This document shows, in pieces, positions 24,530 to 35,100 of a stretch of 64,000 nucleotides of DNA (its first letter is position 1; each line of letters starts with the position of its first letter). This DNA comes from Pisaster brevispinus (taxonomy: Eukaryota > Echinodermata > Asteroidea > Forcipulatida > Asteriidae). Location of the stretch: positions 10,179,764-10,243,763 of the forward strand of contig JAMKCF010000021.1 in the NCBI GenBank assembly GCA_023634235.1, written 5' to 3'. A program made the translations under genes and the position numbers. A model generated the notes under the pieces. The model saw only the letters and a program-made list of their open reading frames with translations, did no database searches and was not told the origin of the DNA.

Positions 24530-27500
24530 TTACAGCAACAATCGTTCAATGTTCTTTCGGATTGACTCGATCTGAGAATTCAACTGTGAGCCCTCGTTTG
24601 TTGTTACTGAACAGGAGATAACAGGTCGGGAAACCCCACAGGCACGGCCCAGAGCTGAAAATTTAATATAAAACCAGCATATTGAATAGAAAGAAAGTAC
24701 ATCAATTGTTTTGGGGAAAGGTAAACATTTATTTTCTGTCATCTATTTTTTTTCAATTAAACACACCATACAAACATTCTACTGTAATGGCTGAAACATG
24801 TGCCTTTTCTATCGCTGCACCTAAGATGTGGATAATCTCCCTCAGAACATCAAACAATATCCATCAGCACCCATTTTCAAAACTTCAATTAAAAATCTTC
24901 CTTTTTTCAAGAGCTGATTGTATGGTGCTATGAGCAACGAGCGTTGCATTCGAGCCTTATGATTGATTGATTGAGTAAAACAAAGAAAAATGGATTATGT
25001 TTTGTCAGGGTTTTCATACCAAGCTTATTTCAAGAGTGGCATTTGAAAAATAAGCAACAGTGATTTATGGCATCTCCAAATTCTTGTTCCTTGAGTTTTG
25101 ACCGTATTTTAGATGGAAATATTAATCTGGAGGTTTGATACTGGTATGAACTTTACGATAATTTAGCTTTATGATTCAAACTAATGCATTTTTTTTCTTG
25201 ACAGTTACAATTTCGGATTCTGAAAAGAAAAATTTCACAATGACTGATATTTACAGAAATCTGACAACGCTGAAAGAGACAAATGAATACATTTCCCAAT
25301 TTTGGCAAATTTACATGTAACAGCAAAACATTGATACAAATTTTATTTTGATAAGCTATTTCATAAGAATAAACCAGAAAAATGTTTATAATGAGTCAAA
25401 GGCTCTCAACAAGTACACTTAGTACATTAAACATACTATGGCGAAATTTGTATTAGTGACACAAATTTATACACACACTACACATTACGACACTGACCTT
25501 GTTTGGATCTAACAAAGACGTAAGGTACGTTCTTATCTTCGCAGAGAAGTGGAAGGTGAAGTAGAATCTCCAGAGGTTCTGTGTCTGCAGCTAAGACGAT
25601 AAACTCAGCAATGCCACGATTCAGGGTCTTGGTGGCTGAAGAAAAAGACAAATGTATTGCACTGAGTAGAACATGATTTTCTGAACAGAGGAAACAACTA
25701 CATAGTGTGGTATGCAGAGAGCTGTTCGTGAAACAACTACTCATTCTTTTCACTGCAAAAACCAGCCTAAAATGTACCAATGGCATCTATGCAACTTTAC
25801 TTGGTCTGTCAGAAAAAAAAGGCATCCACTACTTGCAATATCTTATATAAACTAACATTTAAAAAGGTAACTTTTTAAAAATGATAATTGCTATTTCACC
25901 TGCAGCCAAATTAAGTGATTCAAGCATTCAAATCACCAATGGTATGAATGTCTGTGTACCAGTTACTTTTAACTGATAAGTTTATCCTGTAGAGCCCTAA
26001 CTGTCTCATACTAGACACTTATTAGATTCAAAAATTAAGAACAAACAATGACAAGACTTTAAAAGGAATGCTCAGTATTGATATGTTTTTATATAGTTAT
26101 TATGAGTGCAATGAAAACTAGGAAACTTTTACTCTTTGGCATATTTTGTTTACCTAAGTTGCCCTCTTCTGTATTCCTTATTCACAGATGATGTTGTCAT
26201 TGCTTGAGATAAATAGCAAATAGTGTCATACAGAATTCATCACAATCAAGTCAAAGAAAGAGTGAACAAAAATTAATTGTGTTCTCTGCTCAGGTCAAAA
26301 CATTTCTACAAGTGTTTCAATTGTTGGATTGAGCTGCATTTAAGAATATCGCCACAGTATTTACCTTCATTCGCTCCCTTTCTCAGCTGACTGTAATTGG
26401 AGGCTTGTTGCAACAGATCCAAGATTGTCTTAGTCAGATTAGGGTCGGCAAGTGGGTATGCCTTAGGGTTGACATCATCAGTAGAAGCCTTAAGTATGTA
26501 ACAAGCAGAATTAAAATCAATTAATAAGTAATTTCTACTCTACAAAATAATGCTAAAAATATATTTATAAGTGACAGGAAAACACTTTTTGTCGGACCCT
26601 AAAATGTATGCAGCCCCAACCTCGTTCCCAGTGGTGTACGATCTCGCCGCACCATTTTGTTTCTTTCCCAGACTGCTTTGCTTGATTGAATCCATGGAAG
26701 TGTGATTTTGAAGTATTTTTATTAGTCCTGCAGTAGATCCATTCTGCATTAGAGGCAACCAAAGTGTGCTGTCAAAAGACGCATCAAGTCAAAGAGCAAC
26801 TGACTGGTCCCCTCTCATTCTTATTTAACTTGTGAAACGTCTAACTGTACATTATGTAGTTTAGGGTGACCACAAAAAAGCGAGATTCATTTGAAGCGCT
26901 CAAAGGTTTTTAACAAGCATGCACACTGAGCAGTCACTTTTGGTAAGCCTATCAGCGTTGTTTTTCAGTGCTTCCCTTCCAGGGGATTGTGATGAGAAGT
27001 ATCAATGCAGCGTGCTGTCCATGGTAGTGAGGCTGATGCAGTCAAGACTTTGTGTGAACTGTGGCTTACATCGGCTGAGTTACCTGGGCCCAATTTCACA
27101 GAGCTGCTTAAGCACAAAAAGTAGCTACCGTCACAAAACAAAATTATGCTTACCAGAATAAGGTTACCAACCAAATTACTATGTCACATGTAAAATCTGT
27201 CACATGTACAATCTGTCACATGTACTATCCTGGTTGTTTTTGCTGAGCAGAATATTTTTTCTCTGCAATGTTCTCTGCTTAAACATCTCTATGAAATTGA
27301 TTGGGCCCCGCCCTGATCGTGAAACTTGCTGATGAAGAGCTATCTAGGTTACCCTCCCAGTCAAATGTTTGTTTTTTACTTTGCTAACTTTATAGAAGAA
27401 CAATTGTTTTTGAGCAGAGTTTTGTATGCTTACGCCAACATAATTTCAAGTTGATCAGATGAGAAAAAAACTAGTCTGTTCCCCCCTCAGTCTAAGATCA

Positions 27501-29316
27501 TGACAGTTGGTCACTTCATTGTTAAATAAATTATGTAGAATGAACACGACAAGGTATGGTTGTCAAACCCAAATGTGGAGACTGGTGCTCGATCCTGTGA
27601 TATAACAAGGTTGTCAAGCAAATTCTATATAAATCCTAACTATGATAACATTTGTTTGCCATTGATGCATTATGAATATGAGTTGTGGATGTAGCAGTTG
27701 TTGGCCTCCAGCTCAGACAGTATCAAATGGAGATCAATGATGTAAACTGACGACAGTTACATCCACAACAGACATAAATGCATCAACAGCAAACCGAACA
27801 CATGACGACATATCTTCCATGACGACGATCGGTCTGGAACCAGTCTATGGGAGATGAATGGTTCAACACTTTTATCGAGATCGTTTCTGGTGTAGTTTTA
27901 TGAAAAGTACGCACCCCAGCGCAGCGGCAGCTACTGCACTGCCACTCACTCGGACACTGGGTCTATAAAAAATATATAACTTAAGAACTCTTTTATTACT
28001 CTTTTTTAGTCTAACCACTGACACGAGACTCACTAACTAACCAAAAAGGCAATAGGCCTATCTCATTTTATTTAGCAAATATAGTCTAGACAATGAAAAA
28101 GTGGCATTTGGCATGTTTGGGTGTGTAAATTTTACCCAAGTTAGCACAACACTTAGGCCGTAGGGAGCACGCCTCATTTGTACACAATCCGATGGCATTG
28201 TATGTAATCACTCTGTAAATGTACGTTTTGTAAGCATCGGGTACTTGCACAGAATTCGGGTCATCTCGTACCCAAGTCAACTCGTACCCAAGTCAACTCG
28301 TACCCTGGTGAACTCGTACCCAGGTGAACTCGTACCCAGGTGAACTCGTACCCAGGTGAACTCGTACCCAGGTTAACTCGTACCCAGGTTAACTCGTACC
28401 CAAGTCAACTCGTACCCAGGTTAACTCGTACCCAAGTCAACTCGTACCAAAATCAATTTTTACCCAAGTCAACTCGTACCAATTTATTTTTTTCCATAAC
28501 GTATATGTCGTTCACGTATCTATTCATTGTTGCAATGATTTTGTTCTCTTTTGGGATTTTTTTTCTGTCGGAATAATTAGGCAAATTTTATTAGTTCGAA
28601 TTTGAAAGAAATCAGACAGGCTCAATAAAAATGTATTGGCAGCCACAGGCTGAACTAAATAAAACTTTGGAAGTATATTACGGTAAAACATTTAAAAGAA
28701 ATCAACCCTTTTTATGTCTTTAATGTCTTTAATCAAGTCTTTTTTTAAGTAGAAAAGAGATGAACATCAAACATTATTAAAAACGAAATTCGTAACTTGA
28801 AATGAGAGAAGAACATCATTTCGCATCATTTAAAAATTCACGCCGCACGTAATTTTTAACTAAGCAGAAACGAGATGAACATCAAACATTAAAAACGAAT
28901 TTTCGTAAGAAGGGACTAACATTTCGAATCGTTTATAAAATCAAGCCGCACGGGACCTCTCCGTTTCGGCATACAATGTACGTTAGACGGTACGAGTTGA
29001 CTTGGGTACGAGTTGACTTGGGTACGAGTTAACTTGGGCAGTTGGGTACGAGTTGACCTGGGTACGAGTTGACTTGGGTACGAGTTGACTTGGGTACAAT
29101 ATTTTGGGTACGAGTTGACTTGGGTACGAGTTGACCTGGGTACGAGTTGACCTGTTTCCTACAACATGCACTGCAAACAACATGGCAAAGGCCTTCCGTT
29201 CGTTTCGGGGCACGCTTTTTTACGAGGCATGGCCGGCGAATCAACAAAAGTCAATAGCCACACAAGATGGGTCTAAGTTTTGCCTTAAGATTTGTAGTAT
29301 TACATATACTTACCAT
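24530..29316 (-). CDS. SNU13: SNU13 / NHP2L1 (15.5K) RNA-binding protein, complete
   Basis: This L7Ae-family protein binds kink-turns in U4 snRNA and box C/D snoRNAs, and nucleates assembly of the U4/U6.U5 tri-snRNP and of snoRNPs in the nucleus and nucleolus. Coding exons in transcript order are 29314-29316 (ATG only, followed directly by GTAAGT), 26365-26488, 25498-25635 and 24530-24654. Phases match at every junction and give 129 aa (human 128). The start reads [20 protein letters not shown]. The core holds [17 protein letters not shown], the RNA-contacting segment of the family, then [20 protein letters not shown] and [16 protein letters not shown], and it ends at NIERLLL. Identity to vertebrate SNU13 is very high by eye. 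The ATG-only first exon was chosen because exon 2 begins in phase 0 after an AG and no other ATG-donor combination nearby is as good. The gene is divergent from DMC1. Confidence 0.95.
24770..24978 (+). mobile_element. 3' end of a LINE (reverse-transcriptase C-terminus) in SNU13 intron 3
   Basis: The plus strand reads [16 protein letters not shown] and then [11 protein letters not shown], the familiar pattern at the C-terminal end of many LINE ORF2 proteins (AFSxAAPxxWNxLP ... FKxxLKTxLF). It is followed by a short 3' tail ending in TGATTGATTGATTG, a simple-repeat tail typical of such elements. Only the last part is present, as expected for a 5'-truncated insertion. It lies antisense to SNU13 inside the intron between exons 3 and 4. 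Confidence 0.6.
27086..27309. mobile_element. gggccc / agctgcttaagc hairpin family (nine copies in window)
   Basis: This is the most complete copy: GGGCCCAATTTCACAGAGCT at the left, and TGCTTAAACATCTC then TGAAATTGATTGGGCCC at the right, with CAAAATTATGCTTACCAG and CTGGTTGTTTTTGCTGAGCAG inside. Other copies, on either strand, lie at about 8395-8602, 22930-23127, 35425-35619, 36889-37115, 43556-43910, 43930-44102, 46842-47049 and 62886-63052. All are about 170-350 bp, palindromic and without a reading frame, so this is a very successful miniature inverted-repeat element. Confidence 0.7.
28265..29155. mobile_element. Foldback element with inverted arrays of a 16-bp repeat
   Basis: The left arm (28265-28484) is about 14 tandem copies of a 16-bp unit, CTCGTACCCAAGTCAA, with variants ending GGTGAA or GGTTAA. 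The right arm (about 28986-29155) is about ten copies of the same unit in reverse complement, with two short interruptions. Between them are about 500 bp of AT-rich unique sequence. Long inverted arms made of short tandem repeats are the hallmark of foldback transposons, such as the TU elements described from sea urchin; assignment to that group is inference. It lies in SNU13 intron 1, about 160 bp from exon 1. I could not find clear target-site duplications. Confidence 0.65.
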
Positions 29317-29991
29317 ATTTGAAATCTATTTCTCTAATGTTGAAATTAAAGGAAAATCTGGCCCTCTCTGCGAAACGCTTCACTGAGGACAAGACACGTG
29401 CAGACTTTAACGCTAACGCTATGTAAAGTCTGGTTACTGTCTTCATAAAACAGCTGCTCATTGCTGAACTGTGAACATGATACTGGAACCAGTCTGCTCA
29501 TCGACTTTAACCGGCATGCAAAGCGAAAAAGTAAACTTTGCCAAAAACGACGGCTGTTTGCACCAAATTGCATTATTGTGAATATAAAATTTTGTTTTAC
29601 TGAGGATTGAATTTCATATTAACATGAAGGGAAAAAAAGAAAAAAAACAGTATTCGTAACTTTCTGTTTGTATAAAATTAACATATGCATCCGGAAACAT
29701 GCCATAGTTTTATTTTGTTCAAAATTACGTTCAAAACTATGATTGTTAATATTGTGAAAACGCGCCAAATATTAAATGCCACTTTTTCAGCAGATGAGCG
29801 CAGGCAGGCCAGCCGATGCGTACGGGACGTGTATAAAACTTAAGTTGTAAACGTACGTTACACACGGGCCGTCTGCACAAAATATTGTTAGTTTGTTCAG
29901 TTGTTAGGGAGTTTCTTCAAGCTAAATACACAATTGTAAAAAATTCAGACAAAGATTAGAACGCAGTCAACGATTTATAGACTTCGGTCGG
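29314..29991. promoter_or_regulatory. Head-to-head promoter region of SNU13 and DMC1
   Basis: The SNU13 start codon (29316-29314, minus strand) and the donor of the non-coding DMC1 first exon (GGTAAGT at 29991, plus strand) are only about 0.7 kb apart and face away from each other. A TATAAAA-like string occurs near 29832 on the plus strand. Transcription starts cannot be placed exactly, but both must lie in this interval, so the two genes probably share a bidirectional promoter. Confidence 0.55.
29870..29991 (+). other. Probable non-coding first exon of DMC1
   Basis: The plus strand shows a good donor (G then GTAAGTTAA) at 29991-29992 with no open frame before it. The acceptor at 32011-32020 has a long pyrimidine run and ATACTGCAG, and leads into the exon with the DMC1 start codon. 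The 5' end given here is approximate. Confidence 0.5.
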
Positions 29992-30294
29992 GTAAGTTAA
30001 AACATTTCCTTCAAACAATTTACCGAATATTAATGAAATTAAAAAGATAAACCGTTTTGCATTGTCCGGATATTGTTGTTCTCTTTAATTTTTAAAACTT
30101 GACCATTTTCACAGACTGTACGGTGTTTTTATTGAAAGTTAGATGATAGGAATTGTTTACTCTTCCTGAGTGTCATAGTGTCAGTGTCAGTGTTGTAATG
30201 TTAGTGTTAAGTGTCGGTGCTATGGTCGGATGGTGAACATAGAGAACATGGTGAATTGTGAAGCAGACTGTACAATTTTATACAACTTAACAAG

Positions 30295-31356
30295 TACAGT
30301 CATTTGACCAGTTCGGGATCATTGACCAGTTCGGGATCACTTCAACTTTGCAACAACCCCATAATTAAGTTACTTCTCACATTACCAATTTCTGTTGATA
30401 CATGTGAAGAATAACATGCAATAAACCAACAAACCCAAAATAAGCTTCCAAACTTCATCAACAAATAAATTATGGCCATTTTCTTGAAGTTTGTCTGCGA
30501 TTTTGATCATTATTTTAAAACAAAATGTTGGTTGAAAAATGCTTTTAAAACTTCTCACCTTTAAAATTTGAACGCCAGGGCGAATAATATTTATGTTAAA
30601 TGCTTAGAATGTTTAAAAAATATTTCAAGTAAATACTGAGCAGTCGTCTTGTTTTTTTGAGGAGACGAAATTACCGAAATCGTCTTTTGGGGGGCATCGT
30701 ACCCTTGACCAGTTCGGGATCACTCACTACTCAGCATCTCTCATTGCGTCAAATGGTGCCGCACTCAGTGAGGTAAAATATTACTCTGCTGCAGTCGAAA
30801 GTTTATTTGTTGCTTTTAAGATACATTTCTTCAACAAATTCTTGTAGGAATATTGTTTTTTTGTGAGAAAATGAAACTTGGAGGAGGAAATTGCGACTGG
30901 AAGAATAGATATTTGGGTCAATGTTACTTTTAGGCGTGCTTCACCTTTTCATTTGCCTTTGCTGTTGTTTTGTGTTTTTGTTGCTGGATTTTTGCGCTGC
31001 TGTTGAATACACTTGCATGAAATTCTCTGGAGAAAGGAAGTCCATGTCCATGCCAACACACTTGTGAAGTTTGTGTCCTTGAGAGACAGTTTTATGAATG
31101 GGAGTATTGGTTTGCAATAGAGGGCAAGCTACTGATTCAGAATAGAATCAACTGATCCTGAACTGGTCAAACAGGTGACAATACTTTTCTCAAAGCCTCT
31201 TCAAAAGTACTAATCTTTTTTTGTCAGTGGATACTTGGTGAGTTTTATAATATGTTTAGGTAAACTGATAAATTTTTTTGTTTAAAATGTCAAAGAGATT
31301 GCAACCAAAAACAATGTGAATTCAAAAAGTGATCCCAAACTGGTCAAATGACTGTA
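30295..31356. mobile_element. TA-flanked inverted-repeat element in DMC1 intron 1, mariner-like
   Basis: The left end reads TACAGTCATTTGACCAGTTC followed by GGGATCA. The right end (about 31330-31356) is the reverse complement: TGATCCCAAACTGGTC and on to GACTGTA. TA at both ends and the CAGT terminus fit the Tc1/mariner superfamily. Extra internal copies of GACCAGTTCGGGATCA occur near 30325 and 30705, and an inverted one near 31145. About 1.06 kb long with no transposase frame, so it is non-autonomous. Confidence 0.65.
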
Positions 31357-31364
31357 CCGTAAAG

Positions 31365-31400
31365 TACAGTCATTTGACCAGTTCGGGTCAAATGACTGTA
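31365..31400. mobile_element. 36-bp palindromic miniature of the neighbouring element
   Basis: Eight bases after the larger element, TACAGTCATTTGACC followed by AGTTCGG and then GGTCAAATGACTGTA forms a near-perfect 15-bp inverted repeat around a 6-7 base loop. It consists only of the two element ends joined together. Confidence 0.55.
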
Positions 31401-32158
31401 GTTACTGACGACTGACGTAGGGTGATCGGTGGTAGGGGGTAGTACTACATTTATGTGTACACAAGTATGTCTCTCCATGACTATAATAACTCATTCATAA
31501 CTGTTCATGCTGGTTTACAGTTTAACACAACACAGGTTTTAAACCGTTTGAACATTGTGTTAATCGCCATGGCTTGTGTTTATTAAATATGGAGTGAAAA
31601 TAAACATCGATTTACTTTTTTGAAAAAAAGTATTGAAATTCAAAGTGCTTTTTAATTTTAGGTAAGGTAGGCCTGAGAGGAAAATTGGTACAATTCAGAA
31701 GCAGTGTCACTGACAATCTGACATGTCTGGTTGGTACTGCAATGACTGAGTGTGTAGCCCTCCTGTTTTGACTGTCTAGTTTCATGTTTTTAAAGTTGAA
31801 GTTTTAACTTTATTGGTCTTATCAAGACTTATCATATTTATTATATGCCATTATTAGTCAAAAACCGTACAATGTTAAATGAGAGTCATAACATTAACAG
31901 CCTAAATGAATAAGGTGGGCATAGTGGCACTGGGTGGTACGGCCTAATGAATTTTATGAACTGAGGAATTAATGGTGTAGTTTATACACAATCTTTTTCT
32001 TCTTTTTTTTAATACTGCAGGCACTAATTAATAAAGGTCAAGACTGACTTTACTGATCTTTGAGAACACTACAGCAGGCAACTAGCAGTCCTTCATTTGA
32101 TCCTTCACTTCAACATTATAAGAAATCTTATTGGATCAAGAGTTGGACATCTACAGTG

Positions 32159-35100
32159 ATGGATAGTAATATCATGCAGGATCAAGTTGTAGAAGAGAAT
32201 CTCGATGATGACATGGATGAAGAGGTCAGAAAAAACCCAAGGGATTATTGGATAAATTTCACACAGCATCGAAACTATATAGGGTAAAATGTTAGGGGCA
32301 CAATTAAAACAAAAAAAAAAATATATATATATAGTTTCGCTTTGCATTAAAAAACCTAACATTTTTAGCGATCACAAATGAATTTCCAGCTTACTCATTG
32401 AGGCTAGAAGAAAAAATAGTCTGGTTCTTTTTTCAGTGCAATGAATACTAGCATTCATCACTGTTATTGGATACAGGGAACATGACCAAGATGGTAGCAG
32501 CATAATGAAGGTCTATAGGCAACTTGTACTGATGACTGCAAAGTATTATTAGCTGCATACAGAGAAGGGTTACTGTTATGAATCTCACTTTCTAATCATC
32601 TGTGAGTACGATTGATGATACTTAATCTAACAATGATTTTGTTCTCTAAATTTTTAACGATTATAATTTTGGGTTTTTTTCCCCAAGGAGTCCTTTTTCC
32701 AGGACATTGACCTTCTGCAAAACCATGGAATTGTGAGTGAAACAAATGTTACCGTGTCAGTCATAAAATAAAAATATTACATATCTGATAAATAACAAAC
32801 AGTTCTTAGTAGAGAAGTTGAGAAGTGAAATTTACTCACCCGTAGCAGTTTTTACTAGACAATGAACGGTGGGCTAGTGTTAAGGAGGTTACTAATTGTT
32901 AATTTTTATTTTTTGTTACATTTAGAATGTGGCTGATATCAAGAAACTGAAGTCTGCTGGGATCTGCACAATCAAAGTTAGTTGCATTCATTTCAATGAA
33001 AATGAATACACACTATTATTGTTGATTTATTCCATTTGAAGCAATAGCTGTATTGAGTACAGTGTATTTTACCCCCTCAAATTCTGTTTGATCCATTTTT
33101 TACAATTTGGTATTAAGTTTGATGATGGTTAAAATCCTCAACTGAAATTATGTTTCTATCTGGTTTGATGTTGTTATAAAAGACAAGTTTTTTTAATGAA
33201 ATTGTGCCGCAGCACCTGGGAAATATGGCAGTTACAGGTTGAATGGCTTCTGACTGGCGACCCCCGAACAATGATGTTGACAAAACAAGGAGTCCGCCAA
33301 CATTAGGGTTAGATAGCTCAATTGGTAGAGCCCCAGCACGTTAACCTGGAGTTCAGATCCTGTGCTAGTAAGGTTTTCTTTGTTACAACCCCAAATTACT
33401 GAAATAAAAATGCTGACATTAAACAACCATTAATGAGCAGATATATTAAAGATAATGGGTTTTTTTCTTCTTTAATTTTTCATCTGTTGATGCCAGGGAA
33501 TCCAGATGACAACTCGCAAGCGAATGTGTGATATCAAAGGAATATCTGAGGCCAAGATGGAGAAAATCAAAGAAGCTGCTTCAAAACTAGAAGTAAGGTT
33601 TTATTAGGTGCTTTGAATTTCTTCTCATCACCGATATTATAACACACTGTATACTCGATAAGTTGTTTTTACTTTTCATATGAAAAATTGTCCAACACAA
33701 CGCAAGAGCTCCGCTTGAGGTGTGGGTAGAAAGTTTGAAAGGAGAGAACATATCTGTTCGGGTTCCTCTTGAACTGGAATAGATTGGAAGATGGTGGGAA
33801 GACAAGACACAGGTAGGGTGTGCCAAAGTGCAGCAGTGGGGGGTGGCGGGGGGGGGGGGGGATATCTCGCCTTACTGGTCCTTGGAATGGATACAGTGAA
33901 GGGATGATAAGATGTGGCATAGCATGTACTGCAAGTAAAGCTGCATACAGAATGGACAACGAGTGATAGACTGTGTGGAAGAGGCTCAGAGAGGTTAACC
34001 CAGATATGACTGCAGTATTTCACAACCCAGATATGACTGCAGTATTTCACAACCCAGATATGACTGCAGTATTTCACAACCCAGATATGACTGCAGTATT
34101 TCACAACCCAGATATGACTGCAGTATTTCACAACCCAGATATGACTGCAGTATTTCACAACCCAGATATGACTGCAGTATTTCACAACCCAGATATGACT
34201 GCAGTATTTCACAACCCAGATATGACTGCAGTATTTCACAACCCAGATATGACTGCAGTATTCCACAACCCAGATATGACTGCAGTATTCCACAACCCAG
34301 ATATGACTGCAGTATTCCACAACCCAGATATGACTGCAGTATTTCACAACCCAGATATGACTGCAGTTTTTCACAACCCAGATATGACCGGACATGTAGT
34401 GACTCTGTACACATGGAGCATGCCTGCTACTTGCAGAGAAAGAAATCCACATGCAGCAAGGTTGGAGATTGCAGACCATCATCGACCTTGAACAGCTGTC
34501 TTAACCATTATTGATCGTCAAGTTTACCTTTGTTGATAAAAGAGATTATGTTCTTCCTACATTTTCAACTAAAAAGAATCAAACTCATATTCACCAGCAC
34601 TATTTTTGCCCCACAGTATATTTCCATTTGTGATTAGACAAGTTGAATTGAATGTGTGAGCGATATTTTCCGGTTATTATTGTATCAAAAGCCCTAAAGC
34701 TGACTTTAGAGTTCTAACATGATTTATTAACAGGCTCATGGATTCATGACAGCCCTGGAGTACAGCTCTAAGCGCAAAAACTGTTTCCGTATTACAACAG
34801 GAAGCTCAGAACTAGAGTAAGAACTGTTTTGCATTCATCATATTCTTTTGACATAATTATTTCACATTCTTTTCATAGTTCCTTGACAGATAATCATTGT
34901 TTTGCAGCAGTTTGAGTTGTATATTTCCCCTGAAGTTTTAAACAAAGAATCCATCCATGCCTTTGGTCTGATGAAGAAAACAAAATGCTACATAAATTGT
35001 CAGGCTTAGAATAATACAGGGGCCACTGCTGCTCCCCTGGTCGAAGCCTTTGTGGCCCTTCAAAAGGTGACCCTTTGTAAAAATTAAAATGACCTTGCCC

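Noticed and set aside
24682..24933. Independent small protein-coding gene on the plus strand
   Set aside because: Its C-terminal half matches the end of LINE reverse transcriptases and it lies inside a SNU13 intron next to a simple-repeat tail.
28265..29155. CRISPR-like repeat array
   Set aside because: The 16-bp units are directly abutting with no spacers, occur as inverted arrays in an intron of an animal gene, and no cas genes exist here.
33676..34491. Long open frames on both strands encoding 9-residue repeats
   Set aside because: They arise from the 27-bp minisatellite in DMC1 intron 4; both strands are open for the same trivial reason, and flanking DMC1 exons show it is spliced out.
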